From Paracoccaceae bacterium (GTDB lineage Bacteria > Pseudomonadota > Alphaproteobacteria > Rhodobacterales > Rhodobacteraceae): 64,000 bases of DNA. Where the stretch lies: the NCBI GenBank assembly GCA_013214575.1, contig JABSSD010000021.1, forward strand, positions 1 to 64,000, written 5' to 3'. This document shows, in pieces, positions 52,612-61,229 of the stretch; position 1 is the first letter of the stretch; each line of letters starts with the position of its first letter. The notes beneath the pieces were generated by a model. It saw nothing but the letters and a program-made list of their open reading frames with translations. It was not told the origin of the DNA and searched no databases. The position numbers and the translations under genes were made by a program.

Positions 52612-53445
52612 CTACTTGAAGACAGCCAGTCCGTTCTCCGTCAAAATTTTCCGAATTTTGACACCCATTTGCTTCACGTCATCCCCTTGGCTTCTGGAGC
52701 AAGTTTTACACTGCGGTCTCACCTGCCATTTGGGAACCCGAATTTTCAAGACACTCAAAGCATACTGAAAATATGCCGTACCAAATTCTTGGGGGGGAAC
52801 ATGATCAGCATCGAACTTTGTGCTGGCCAGCTTTTTCTTACATGTATGGCATCCGTCCGAATCGCCAAAATCTTGCATCTCATCGCGCTGTTTGTCAGAC
52901 GCATCAGCCTTTTGTCCTTTAATACTCAGTGACAAATCCTGATGGTGAATATTACTTTTCTCTTTGGCCGAAAGACCCGGAAATACACCCTTCTTCTTAG
53001 CAATAGCATTTAATTTTTTGACCAGTTTACTCTGATCCTCGGCGCATGTATTGCAATGGGGGAAAAAACGATAAGACCCTTTCTTCCATTTTGGCCAATA
53101 GTGGGAAATGGCGTTTTCACTTAGATTTTTTGGTGGGATGTGATCTGATATCCATACGTCATTCGGTGCCTTGCCACATGTATGGCATCCACTGGTACGT
53201 CCAATTCTATTGACCTCAAATTTATGGGAGGCTTTCAATGGTCCGGGTGTCGCTGCCCCACCGATCTTCACTCCCCCTCCTCGATACTGAGCGGTTGATG
53301 CCCCCGTCAAAAACTTTCCCAGATTGGCCTTCAGTGGTTTCAACTGATCTAGAATAGTGTCTTCATCAGGTTGCTCTTTCAGTCGTTTTGATTTTCGATC
53401 CCCAACGTCATCACCGCCGCGGGCTCGTTTGACACCTTTAGGCAT
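52612..53445 (-). CDS. Duplicated CxxC-DHxPP zinc/HNH-like protein
   Basis: A 277-residue protein with two copies of one module: GCHTC ... SDHIPPKNL ... HCNTC, and GCHTC ... ADHVPPQEF ... QCKTC. Each looks like a treble-clef or HNH nuclease-like zinc fold (two CxxC knuckles plus a DHxPP loop). A basic, charged N-terminus (MPKGVKRARGG) has no signal peptide. GGAGGG precedes the start. The base composition is clearly AT-richer than the flanks, indicating recent transfer. Could be a nuclease toxin or DNA-binding protein; no immunity partner is evident, and I do not recognise the family. Confidence 0.6.
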   Translation of the reverse strand: MPKGVKRARGGDDVGDRKSKRLKEQPDEDTILDQLKPLKANLGKFLTGASTAQYRGGGVKIGGAATPGPLKASHKFEVNRIGRTSGCHTCGKAPNDVWISDHIPPKNLSENAISHYWPKWKKGSYRFFPHCNTCAEDQSKLVKKLNAIAKKKGVFPGLSAKEKSNIHHQDLSLSIKGQKADASDKQRDEMQDFGDSDGCHTCKKKLASTKFDADHVPPQEFGTAYFQYALSVLKIRVPKWQVRPQCKTCSRSQGDDVKQMGVKIRKILTENGLAVFK

Positions 53446-53773
53446 AATTTAGTTCCCTCCCCCATTTGACAATGCCAGCGCGTTTGTCGCCAGCTGGCTA
53501 TTCAATAAACTAGACTTCAAATGCATTACAAAGTGACTGCGCCCGGCAATCGAAGCATTCCGGGTTTTAAAGCTCCAGAATTTTGCCCGAAAAAACACAG
53601 GCCATTTGACCAACCGTGGCCTCTTCCCCTGCATCTGTCAACAATTGCTCTTTAGTTGGGTAATTATTAGAAATTCAAATTCACATCCAAATCCATCTCC
53701 TGGAACATCCAATGAAACGGTCTGTAAAAGAGGGCCCCGACGGCACCAAGTTCGACGTAAAACGCGCCGAACG

Positions 53774-53844
53774 TTAATATGGTATGCATACATACTACAT
53801 TGACGCGACGGCGCCTTGCCTGCTATTTGACAAGCATACATACC
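53774..53844 (+). promoter_or_regulatory. Promoter and paired 10-bp repeats before monooxygenase gene
   Basis: A promoter-like pair TTCGAC-N17-TTAATA ends at 53779. Two direct copies of GCATACATAC follow, at 53786-53795 and 53834-53843; the first is part of the palindrome GTATGCATAC. Their position at and after the predicted start fits a repressor site, e.g. of GntR or MarR type. No regulator gene adjoins. Confidence 0.4.
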
Positions 53845-53861
53845 AAACTGGAAAACCGCAC

Positions 53862-55739
53862 ATGCAGTATCATCTGAATGGCTTTCACCCCGGCGTTCCC
53901 TTTGTCGCCAAGGCGCTGGACGCAACAGATGCCAGTTCAGCAACCGTTGATGTTCTGATCGTTGGCTGTGGTCCGGCTGGGCTGACACTTGCGGCGCAGT
54001 TGTCTGCCTTTCCCGAGATCACCACGCGGATCACAGAGCGCAAATCGGGCCCGCTGCAAGTCGGCCAAGCCGATGGCATCGCTTGCCGGTCAATCGAGAT
54101 GTTTCAAGCTTTCGGATTCGCGGAGAAGGTGACCAAGGAGGGCTACTGGGTCAATGAGGTGGCTTTCTGGCGCCCCGGCGGGGCTGGCTCAGGTCTGCAA
54201 CGGGCAGACCGGATTCAGGACGTCGCAGATGATCTGTCAGAAATGCCCCATGTCATCCTCAATCAGGCAAGGGTGCATGATTTCCATCTTGAGATCATGC
54301 ACAACAGCCCGCATCGACTGAAACCAGATTACAATCGAGAACTGATAGAGCTGAGCAGATCTGATGACGCGGAATATCCCATCACCGCCACTTTCAGATG
54401 CCTTAATGGCGACCGCGAGACGGAAATCATTCGCGCCCGCTATGTTGTTGGCTGTGACGGCGCCCACAGCACCGTGCGAACATTCATTGGCCAATCCCTG
54501 AAAGGCGCCTCGGCACGGCAGCTTTGGGGCGTGATGGATGTGCTGGCCATCACCGATTTTCCGGATATTCGGTTGAAAACGGCCATCCAGTCGGCGGATC
54601 AAGGCAGCCTCCTGATTATTCCGCGCGAAGGCGGCTACATGGTCCGGATGTATATTGAACTGGACGAGTTGCACGGCGATGAACGGGCCGCCGACAGGAA
54701 CGTGACGTCTGAGATGTTGATCGAAAAAGCGCGCGCTATCATTGCCCCCTATTCGCTGGACGTGAAGGAAGTCGCCTGGTGGTCTGCCTATGAAATAGCC
54801 CAGAGACTCTGTGATGCCTTTGACGATGTCCCTGACGGGGAGCGGCGCAGCCGCAACCCAAATATCTTCATCGCCGGTGATGCCTGCCATACCCACAGCC
54901 CAAAGGCTGGCCAGGGCATGAATGTGTCGATGGCTGACACTTTCAATCTGGGATGGAAACTGGCGGCGGTTCTGCGTGGCCAGGCGGCCCCTGCTCTGCT
55001 GCACAGCTACTCGGAAGAACGCCGCGCCAAAGCCAAGGAATTGATTGACTTCGACAGGGATATGGCCCGCCTTTTTAGTGCCAAACCCAAGGACGCGGCA
55101 GAGGCCGCGCAATTCCAGCGCTTTTTCAAGCAACACGGGCGCTATACCGCAGGAGTTGAGACACGATATCAGACCTCTCTCATCACTGCAGCGGAGACGC
55201 ATCAAACACTGGCAACAGGTTTCAAAGTTGGAATGCGGTTCCACTCAGCGCCTGTGATCCGACTGTGTGACGGCAAACCGATGCAGCTTGGCCATACGCT
55301 CAAAGCCGATGGCCGGTGGCGGCTAATCGCCTTTGCAGCGGCGCAGGATAGCGGCCAACCCGGTGGCGGCATTGCCCGGCTTTGCGACTTTCTGACCGAT
55401 AATCCGGACAGTCCGGTGGTACGCTTTACCCCCAAAGGGGCCGATATCGACAGTCTCTTTGACCTGCGCGCCGTGTTTCAGTTGCAGCATCGCTCTATGA
55501 CACTGGAAACATTACCAAAGCTGCTGCTGCCCGCCAAGGGGATCCACCGTCTAACGGACTACGAAAAGGCCTTCTGCCCCGACCTCAAGCAAACCCCTGA
55601 CATTTTTGATATTCGCGGGATCAACCGCACTACAGGGGCGCTACTGATCATCCGTCCAGACCAGCATGTCGCCCATGTCCTGCCACTGGATGGTTTTGAG
55701 GACCTGGCAATTTTCTTTCAAAAAATCATGGGCCTGTAA
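53862..55739 (+). CDS. Phenol-hydroxylase-type FAD monooxygenase
   Basis: A 625-residue aromatic hydroxylase of the phenol 2-monooxygenase / 3-hydroxybenzoate 4-monooxygenase class. FAD sites: VDVLIVGCGPAGLTLAAQL near the N-terminus and GDACHTHSPKAGQGMNVSM in the middle. The C-terminal about 170 residues form the thioredoxin-like dimerisation domain that marks this class. ATG 53862 after GGAAAA is preferred over an open ATG at 53784. No ring-cleavage or transport genes adjoin, so the substrate is open. Confidence 0.88.
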   Translation: MQYHLNGFHPGVPFVAKALDATDASSATVDVLIVGCGPAGLTLAAQLSAFPEITTRITERKSGPLQVGQADGIACRSIEMFQAFGFAEKVTKEGYWVNEVAFWRPGGAGSGLQRADRIQDVADDLSEMPHVILNQARVHDFHLEIMHNSPHRLKPDYNRELIELSRSDDAEYPITATFRCLNGDRETEIIRARYVVGCDGAHSTVRTFIGQSLKGASARQLWGVMDVLAITDFPDIRLKTAIQSADQGSLLIIPREGGYMVRMYIELDELHGDERAADRNVTSEMLIEKARAIIAPYSLDVKEVAWWSAYEIAQRLCDAFDDVPDGERRSRNPNIFIAGDACHTHSPKAGQGMNVSMADTFNLGWKLAAVLRGQAAPALLHSYSEERRAKAKELIDFDRDMARLFSAKPKDAAEAAQFQRFFKQHGRYTAGVETRYQTSLITAAETHQTLATGFKVGMRFHSAPVIRLCDGKPMQLGHTLKADGRWRLIAFAAAQDSGQPGGGIARLCDFLTDNPDSPVVRFTPKGADIDSLFDLRAVFQLQHRSMTLETLPKLLLPAKGIHRLTDYEKAFCPDLKQTPDIFDIRGINRTTGALLIIRPDQHVAHVLPLDGFEDLAIFFQKIMGL

Positions 55740-55800
55740 CAACAGCTTGGTGCGTTGCCACTGAATTTTTCCGGCGCAGATGCCGCACGGCGGCAGTCCC

Positions 55801-55989
55801 TCAGCCGCGACGATGGCGCGGGTCGGAGGCCATCAAAAGCAACACCCCAAGTAAAGGCGTCAGACAAATCGAAGCGAAGAAATATGCCCAACCACCAAGC
55901 TTGCGATGGCGGCCGACGATACCAAGAACACCGCAGATCAAAAGATAAGCTGCCGCAATCCAGAGAACGTAATGATTTGCTATGGGCAT
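55801..55989 (-). CDS. Small two-helix membrane protein
   Basis: A 62-residue protein with two hydrophobic helices (about 7-25 and 33-53) joined by a basic loop (GRHRKLGG). It begins 8 bp after the periplasmic-receptor gene on the same strand and ends that operon. Function unknown. Confidence 0.6.
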   Translation of the reverse strand: MPIANHYVLWIAAAYLLICGVLGIVGRHRKLGGWAYFFASICLTPLLGVLLLMASDPRHRRG

Positions 55990-55997
55990 GTCGCCAC

Positions 55998-57188
55998 CTA
56001 TCGGTTGGAAGAAATGAAAATGTCAGATGCTAAAGTATTGCCCGGCACAAAGATCAGAGCCTCGCTGTAATCCGTCGGTTGCGGCGAGATATGGGGGTAG
56101 CCAACGGTGATGCCTGCCCAGGGCAGGTTGTTGCGCAGGGCTGGTGCCACAACGGATGGATCAAGCGACTGTGCGGCGTCTACCGCGGCAGCAAGCAATA
56201 ACACCGCGTCATAGCCCTGACCGGCCCAGCCATTTGGGGTGACTCCGTAGCTGCGCAAAAATGCTCTTCGAAAGTCCGCCACTTGGTATGCATTCTCTTG
56301 CTCGGCAAATAGGCTGGGCTTTAGGATGATCAGGTCCTCTGAAAAGCGGTCCTTGGCGGTTAGGCCAAATTCCTCGGGATGCCCCAGCAGAATCGGCCGA
56401 TCGTAACGCAGCCGCGCGGCGTCCTGCAGCAGGCCCTCGCGCATTTGTCGGTTTGCCAGAATGACCAGCGCATCAACATCGGCTTGACCCAGACGGGTCA
56501 GCAGATCCTGATAGCTCGCCTGTTGCCGGTGCAGGGTGACCTGCAAGGCAATGTCGATCTTCCGGAAGGCCGCCCTGTTTGTTGCAGCAATGGCGATTTC
56601 ACCAGAGAGATCGGAAGGATCCCTAACAATCGCGACAGACCGCAATCCTAACTGCGATAAGGCATCCGCGATGCCTTCACCTATGTCCCGGCTGTCAGGA
56701 ATAATGGCAAAAGTGTAATCAAGGGGGAGATTGCTCAGCGTCTTGTGCGCCACCAGAGCGTTCAGATATATGATACTGTTTGCATCGTAAAGAATGGCGG
56801 CCTGCGCAGCGTTGGCCCGAGTGGAATGACCGATGACCGCAAGCAGGGCAGAGTTTTCGACCAGCTGACGCGCAACGACATTTCTGTCTCTCTCCTCAGG
56901 GTCCAGCGCCGCTTCGTCCATTTCAATAAGCCCGAGTGGCTTTCCGAGCAGGCCACCGCGTGCATTCACTTCGGCGACGGCCATCTTCACCCCCTCCCGA
57001 AATTGTGGATGGGTGTTGCCATTGTAAACCAGTCCAAGCGCCACGGTTTTATGGGCCCCCAACTCATTGATCGCGGGAGGTCGGGTCGACAAATCGAGAT
57101 TATTCTCAGATTCCTGATCGCCGCGGACCACCAGATTCAAGCCAAGGCCAACGCAGAGGATAAAGAAAAGCACCTTGTTTACGGTCAT
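55998..57188 (-). CDS. Periplasmic binding protein, Leu/Ile/Val-receptor type
   Basis: A 396-residue extracytoplasmic receptor of the type I periplasmic-binding fold (branched-chain amino acid/amide class). N-terminal hydrophobic signal or anchor (VLFFILCVGLGLNLVV), then the LGLVYNGNTHPQFREGVKMA strand-helix start and a GQGYDAVLLLAAAVDAA stretch near the end. No permease or ATPase genes are near, so it is more likely a sensor or a partner of the SPFH protein than an ABC importer. Its start overlaps the SPFH gene stop by four bases (ATGA). Confidence 0.8.
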   Translation of the reverse strand: MTVNKVLFFILCVGLGLNLVVRGDQESENNLDLSTRPPAINELGAHKTVALGLVYNGNTHPQFREGVKMAVAEVNARGGLLGKPLGLIEMDEAALDPEERDRNVVARQLVENSALLAVIGHSTRANAAQAAILYDANSIIYLNALVAHKTLSNLPLDYTFAIIPDSRDIGEGIADALSQLGLRSVAIVRDPSDLSGEIAIAATNRAAFRKIDIALQVTLHRQQASYQDLLTRLGQADVDALVILANRQMREGLLQDAARLRYDRPILLGHPEEFGLTAKDRFSEDLIILKPSLFAEQENAYQVADFRRAFLRSYGVTPNGWAGQGYDAVLLLAAAVDAAQSLDPSVVAPALRNNLPWAGITVGYPHISPQPTDYSEALIFVPGNTLASDIFISSNR

Positions 57189-58252
57189 GGTAACACCTCG
57201 AATGGGGCCTCAAGAAATTCTGCTGCTGTCAGCAAACCGTCCGCCACTTCTGCGCGTGGCGGCTGACCGGAGACAGCCGGTACGGTTTCAGTGCGCCTCA
57301 CATTGGTAAAAGAAATGCCCGGAGGCGAGCGCTCATCCTCAGCAGGCGACCCATTGGGAGTATTTGAGAATGTGTCCCCACCAAGAATGAGGGGCAGGCC
57401 ATTCTGGCTGGCCCCAATCACCACGACTTTGGCATTGTTCGAACGCGCCAGCTCCAGCGTCGCTTGGATACCCTGCCAGTTGATCAACCGGTCATTCAGT
57501 GTTCTGTTGATCTCAAAAAGATAGTCGTGAATGCCGCCGGCCTCAATCTTGAGACGCTCGGCTTCCTTTCGCTGTTGCTTGATCCTGAATTCATAGGCTT
57601 CCAGTTGCTGTTGATAGACCAGCTTATCTTCCACCGCCGCAGCCACCCGCGGCGGAAGAACCACTTCGCGGATGAGCACCCCAGTGATTTTCACATAGCG
57701 TTGGCCGGCTTCTTCGCCCGCCTCCTGCAGAACACTGGTCAAAATGCCAGCCTTGTTGGTATAAATTTCTTCAGGATCGGCCTGTCCCAACCGCCGTCTC
57801 AGAACCGATTCAATCTGATTTATTACAATGACTTCGGCGTAGTTTGGACCAATATGTTTGTGCAACATCCCGACAAGCTCGCGTTCTGGGTGGTAGCGGA
57901 TGGCCAGTTTTAGCGTCACCGGTAAGCCTTTGTTGGTCAGGGTGGTGAAATCGTGCAGGATGGTCTGGATGCGGATGTCGTAGATATACAGCTTGTCCCA
58001 TGGGTACTTAACGTGCACGCCTTCCTGAAACACCCGGTCGGTGATGGTGCCGTTGGAGAGCGGTTTGTAAAGGACCCCAGCCGAGCCAGCGGGAATGATG
58101 CGAACAACGGCAGGATAGAGCGCCGCGCCGAGGATCAGAAGGATCGCGAGAAAGGCCAGCAGCCCCTTGGCGGCCGAATCAACGGCCCATCTCAACCGGT
58201 GTTTTTTCGGTATCTCGACACCACTTTGAGGCGCCAGATCAGCTACATCCAC
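57185..58252 (-). CDS. SPFH/prohibitin-like membrane protein
   Basis: A 355-residue SPFH (band 7) protein with one membrane segment (about 30-52) and a prohibitin-like core (GVHVKYPWDKLYIYDIR and the VVLPPRVAAAVEDKLVYQQQ stretch) followed by a coiled coil rich in Gln, Glu and Lys. Such proteins form ring or raft-like assemblies in membranes. It is translationally coupled to a periplasmic receptor, an unusual combination. Confidence 0.85.
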   Translation of the reverse strand: MDVADLAPQSGVEIPKKHRLRWAVDSAAKGLLAFLAILLILGAALYPAVVRIIPAGSAGVLYKPLSNGTITDRVFQEGVHVKYPWDKLYIYDIRIQTILHDFTTLTNKGLPVTLKLAIRYHPERELVGMLHKHIGPNYAEVIVINQIESVLRRRLGQADPEEIYTNKAGILTSVLQEAGEEAGQRYVKITGVLIREVVLPPRVAAAVEDKLVYQQQLEAYEFRIKQQRKEAERLKIEAGGIHDYLFEINRTLNDRLINWQGIQATLELARSNNAKVVVIGASQNGLPLILGGDTFSNTPNGSPAEDERSPPGISFTNVRRTETVPAVSGQPPRAEVADGLLTAAEFLEAPFEVLP

Positions 58253-58331
58253 TGAAGAGGCCCTCCAAAATAGTCAGTTGGCCCCGCGACGGTATTGCGC
58301 AGGGCCTGAAAAGGGCCTGCCAATACCAAGA

Positions 58332-58982
58332 TTATGCGGGTTCCGGCTTTGCCGTTTCGGCTGTGGCGCTATCGGCCTTCAGGTCCTTTGCCACCGACTT
58401 ACCCAATTTGAACTCGCGCAGAAAAAACGCCCGCATTTCGGCAACGCTGAAGCCCATCAGATCACCGCCACTGTCAAAGTGCCGGGCGAAAACCTTGCCA
58501 ATGGCGTAGGTGATAGCCCCGGCAAGAACAACCATGCCTGCAGTCCCTGCCAAGGTCCCTGCCAGCGGCACCGATTTGGCCAAGCTGGCAGCGCCCAAGG
58601 CGATCGCCACCGGTGCGGCGCCGCCAATCAGCGAGATGATAATGCGGCGGGCGAGTTTCTCATTGAAGGGCACATCATAGAGCTTGGCAAATCCGTGAAC
58701 CATTTTCAGTTGCACGGCAATGATGGCCGCTGCGTCGAACATCGGCACCGGCACCAGGGCGACCCCCATGGCAGCGACAACATAGGTCTTGATCAAGTTC
58801 TCGATCTCAATCTCACTGGGTAATTCAGTCGCTTTTTCCGCCGCCAATTGCACAACATCTGGCTGATCTACAGCCACATCCTGCTCTGGATTTTCCGGTT
58901 CAATGGCCTTGGGTTTTATCTTTGCACTTGCCTTTCGTGTGGTGGATTTGATCGGCGCTTCGGAAGCAATTTCTTCTGTCAT
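58332..58982 (-). CDS. DUF697-type membrane protein
   Basis: A 216-residue protein with a charged N-terminal cytosolic arm (to about residue 60) and hydrophobic segments at about 70-90 and 110-160 (GGAAPVAIALGAASLAK, LAGTAGMVVLAGAITYAIGK), resembling DUF697, the membrane part of YcjF-like proteins, but without a GTPase domain. Ribosome site GAGG. It heads the operon DUF697-SPFH-receptor-small protein (gap to the SPFH gene 79 bp). Confidence 0.7.
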   Translation of the reverse strand: MTEEIASEAPIKSTTRKASAKIKPKAIEPENPEQDVAVDQPDVVQLAAEKATELPSEIEIENLIKTYVVAAMGVALVPVPMFDAAAIIAVQLKMVHGFAKLYDVPFNEKLARRIIISLIGGAAPVAIALGAASLAKSVPLAGTLAGTAGMVVLAGAITYAIGKVFARHFDSGGDLMGFSVAEMRAFFLREFKLGKSVAKDLKADSATAETAKPEPA

Positions 58983-59049
58983 TTCAATTACCTCTTTAAG
59001 TCTTTACGGAATCCTGCTGAAAAATCGAAAGTCCGCAGAGAATCCACGG

Positions 59050-59078
59050 ATAATCCGAATCATTTACTTGACTGTCAA
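59050..59078 (-). promoter_or_regulatory. Promoter of the DUF697-SPFH operon
   Basis: On the minus strand TTGACA, 17-base spacer, GATTAT, ending about 67 bp before the DUF697 gene start. The -35 box lies in an 11-bp palindrome TTGACTGTCAA (59068-59078), a possible operator. Confidence 0.55.
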
Positions 59079-59256
59079 TGTATACTAATTGATTTAAGAT
59101 CTACCACAAGTTGATTTTACCACCGCATTCCTGTATCGTCTAAATTAAGATCAAGCTATTTTTGAAACCACGACCCTGACTGCCAAGAAAAATCTAATGT
59201 TCGACCACGGAATGCGCGGTCCATTGGTCAAATGTGCGGTCCGGTGAGGAGCACAG

Positions 59257-59493
59257 ATGATCACCATTCTTTCCGGGTTGGGATATCAGATCAGCGGACC
59301 GGGTTTTGCCGGTGCTCTGCTGTCAATCGTGACTGCGGCCCATTGGATTCATAACGCGGACCATCCAGCGCAACATTTGGCTGCCGCAGGCAGCTTGCCG
59401 CCGGTGCAGGGCCGCAGTCGTCGGCCAGTGCCGGGACGCAGGGCGCGAATTGACATCGGGCAGATTGCGCATCACCGACAGACGGCCACGTGA
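59257..59493 (+). CDS. Possible small hydrophobic protein
   Basis: A 78-residue frame preceded by an excellent ribosome site (GAGGAG, seven bases before ATG). The N-terminal 35 residues are hydrophobic (MITILSGLGYQISGPGFAGA), the rest basic and Pro/Arg-rich, like a shifted frame. It could be a small membrane protein or the 5' remnant of a longer gene. It ends 51 bp before the MFS gene. Confidence 0.3.
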   Translation: MITILSGLGYQISGPGFAGALLSIVTAAHWIHNADHPAQHLAAAGSLPPVQGRSRRPVPGRRARIDIGQIAHHRQTAT

Positions 59494-59544
59494 CCAGACA
59501 AAATGCAGCCAACCCATCGTATCAGTTCGCGGAAATAGGCCATC

Positions 59545-60750
59545 ATGACCTCAAACGACCTCTCCCGTCGCACCATCGTATTTGTGAATATCGCCCATTC
59601 TTTTGACCATTTCATCCTGCTGATCTATCCAACTGCGGTGATTGCCATCGCGGTTGAGAGGGGGCTGGATTATGCGATGCTGATCACCCTGGCAACCGGA
59701 GCATTTGTCGCCTTTGGACTGTGCTCCCTTCCGGTTGGCTGGCTGGCAGCGCGCTATGGCTCTCGCAACATGTTGGCGGTGTTCTTTGTCGGATATGGTC
59801 TATCTTGCATTGGCGTTTCCACCCAAACCTCGTTGCATGGGCTGGCTATCTGGCTGCTCATTCTGGGCGTATTTTCAGCGATCTACCATCCAATCGGATC
59901 GGATATGATCGTGACGCATGCGCAGCGCCCTGGCCGTTCACTTGGCTGGAATGGCGCATGGGGGAACATCGGCGCCGCCAGCGCACCTGGGGTAACTGCG
60001 CTGATTGCTACAACCGTTGGATGGCAGGCCGCCTTTGTGGTGCCCGGGTTAATTTGCATCGGGATCGGTATTTTATTCATTATTCTAGTACCTTACGACG
60101 GAGAGGGTCAAAATCAGGAAATATCCAAGGTAGGAAAGCGCCCGCCGGTGGCGCGGCCAATCGTACTATTGGCAATTTTTGGACTGGCTATCGTGGCCGG
60201 CGGCCTGACCTTCAATATGACAACCATCTCCCTGCCAAAAATTGTCGACGAGCGGCTGGGCACTGAACTGTCGCTTGTGCTCACCGGCTCCTTAGCGACA
60301 ATCGTTTTCCTGCTGGGCGCTCTGACCCAAGTCACCTTGGGCCGAATGATCGAAAACTTCAGCCTGCCGATGGTATTTCTCTGTGTGGCCATATTTCAGC
60401 CAATCGGCCTCATGGTGGCTGCAACCAGCACCGGTCCTCTGATGTTGATGGGTCTGGTGATGGCAATGGCCGCGATCTATGGTCAGGTGGTGGTCAACGA
60501 TGCCATCGTTGCCTCATACGTGCCGCGCGAGCTTCGCGCCAAGGCCTTCAGCCTAAGATATTTCATGGGTTTCACAGTCGGAGGTTTCGCCATACCGATC
60601 ATCGCCTTTTTGCACTCTGTCGGAGAATTTCCACTGGTGTTGGCGGCGATGGCATGCTTCGGGACGCTGGTCTTTATCTCCTCCATAGCATTTGCACTGG
60701 AGGCGAGCCGTGTCGCGATGCCCGCATCAGTGCAGGCAGCTTCTGACTAA
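59545..60750 (+). CDS. MFS transporter
   Basis: A 401-residue, 12-helix major facilitator. The N-terminal AHSFDHFILLIYPTAV segment and the loop-2 motif WLAARYGSRNML resemble the fosmidomycin-resistance/Fsr-like efflux group. Substrate unknown. It is on the same strand as the diamine pair at 61230-63863 but 479 bp away, so an export role for their product is only possible. Confidence 0.82.
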   Translation: MTSNDLSRRTIVFVNIAHSFDHFILLIYPTAVIAIAVERGLDYAMLITLATGAFVAFGLCSLPVGWLAARYGSRNMLAVFFVGYGLSCIGVSTQTSLHGLAIWLLILGVFSAIYHPIGSDMIVTHAQRPGRSLGWNGAWGNIGAASAPGVTALIATTVGWQAAFVVPGLICIGIGILFIILVPYDGEGQNQEISKVGKRPPVARPIVLLAIFGLAIVAGGLTFNMTTISLPKIVDERLGTELSLVLTGSLATIVFLLGALTQVTLGRMIENFSLPMVFLCVAIFQPIGLMVAATSTGPLMLMGLVMAMAAIYGQVVVNDAIVASYVPRELRAKAFSLRYFMGFTVGGFAIPIIAFLHSVGEFPLVLAAMACFGTLVFISSIAFALEASRVAMPASVQAASD

Positions 60751-61229
60751 TTGAGTCCATTTATGAAGCCTCCGGCGCATCCCATTGAGGAGAGATTCCT
60801 TGGAATTCTGGTCGTGGAGACGCATTTCTGATCGCTGCGCGCCGCCGCGTCAGGTTCTTGGCGCCCTCTCCACTCTGTGGTCCTCAGACCGCCATCTTGG
60901 CCCAGTGCGGCGCGCTCACTAAGAAGGTGGCACAGCCCCTCTTCAGTATCTGGAGTTTCCTTTCAAACGCGAATCTGCCTGTGTCAGCACCAGCCCTTCA
61001 ATAATTCAAACTTACATTGCAATTAATTTTCCATCAGGCTAAACCTTAGGTTGTTAAACGTGGCGATTTATTTTTCCTGCCGTCGAATTGCAGTGCCATT
61101 CCCGACATTGACGGCGAATTTTCATGAGTGACCGACCCGCACTTGCCTATCTTGGCTAAGCTCCGTTTCAATCTGACGGAGCAATAGAGAAATATTGCGC
61201 GGGGATGGATATTTGTTTGGGGGACCACA
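60751..61229. other. Intergenic region upstream of aminotransferase gene
   Basis: 479 bp without a convincing gene. The first 240 bp are GC-rich; the part from 60990 to 61130 is AT-rich and probably holds the promoter of the aminotransferase gene. I did not find a clear iron-response (Irr/Fur/RirA) box. Confidence 0.45.

Noticed and set aside
52640-52662. 9-bp inverted repeat GTCAAAATT/AATTTTGAC
   Set aside because: It lies inside the coding end of the zinc/HNH-like gene and can be explained by codon choice in an AT-rich gene.
53449-53634. 61-residue frame just upstream of the zinc/HNH-like gene
   Set aside because: No ribosome site and no protein-like composition; it lies in the leader of the AT-rich gene.
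53712-53777. 21-codon frame (MKRSVKEGPD...) before the monooxygenase gene
   Set aside because: Weak ribosome site and it covers the putative promoter; no homologue recognised.
60751-61000. Transposase remnant in the gap before the aminotransferase gene
   Set aside because: Short open stretches on the minus strand gave no recognisable transposase motif and no terminal inverted repeats.
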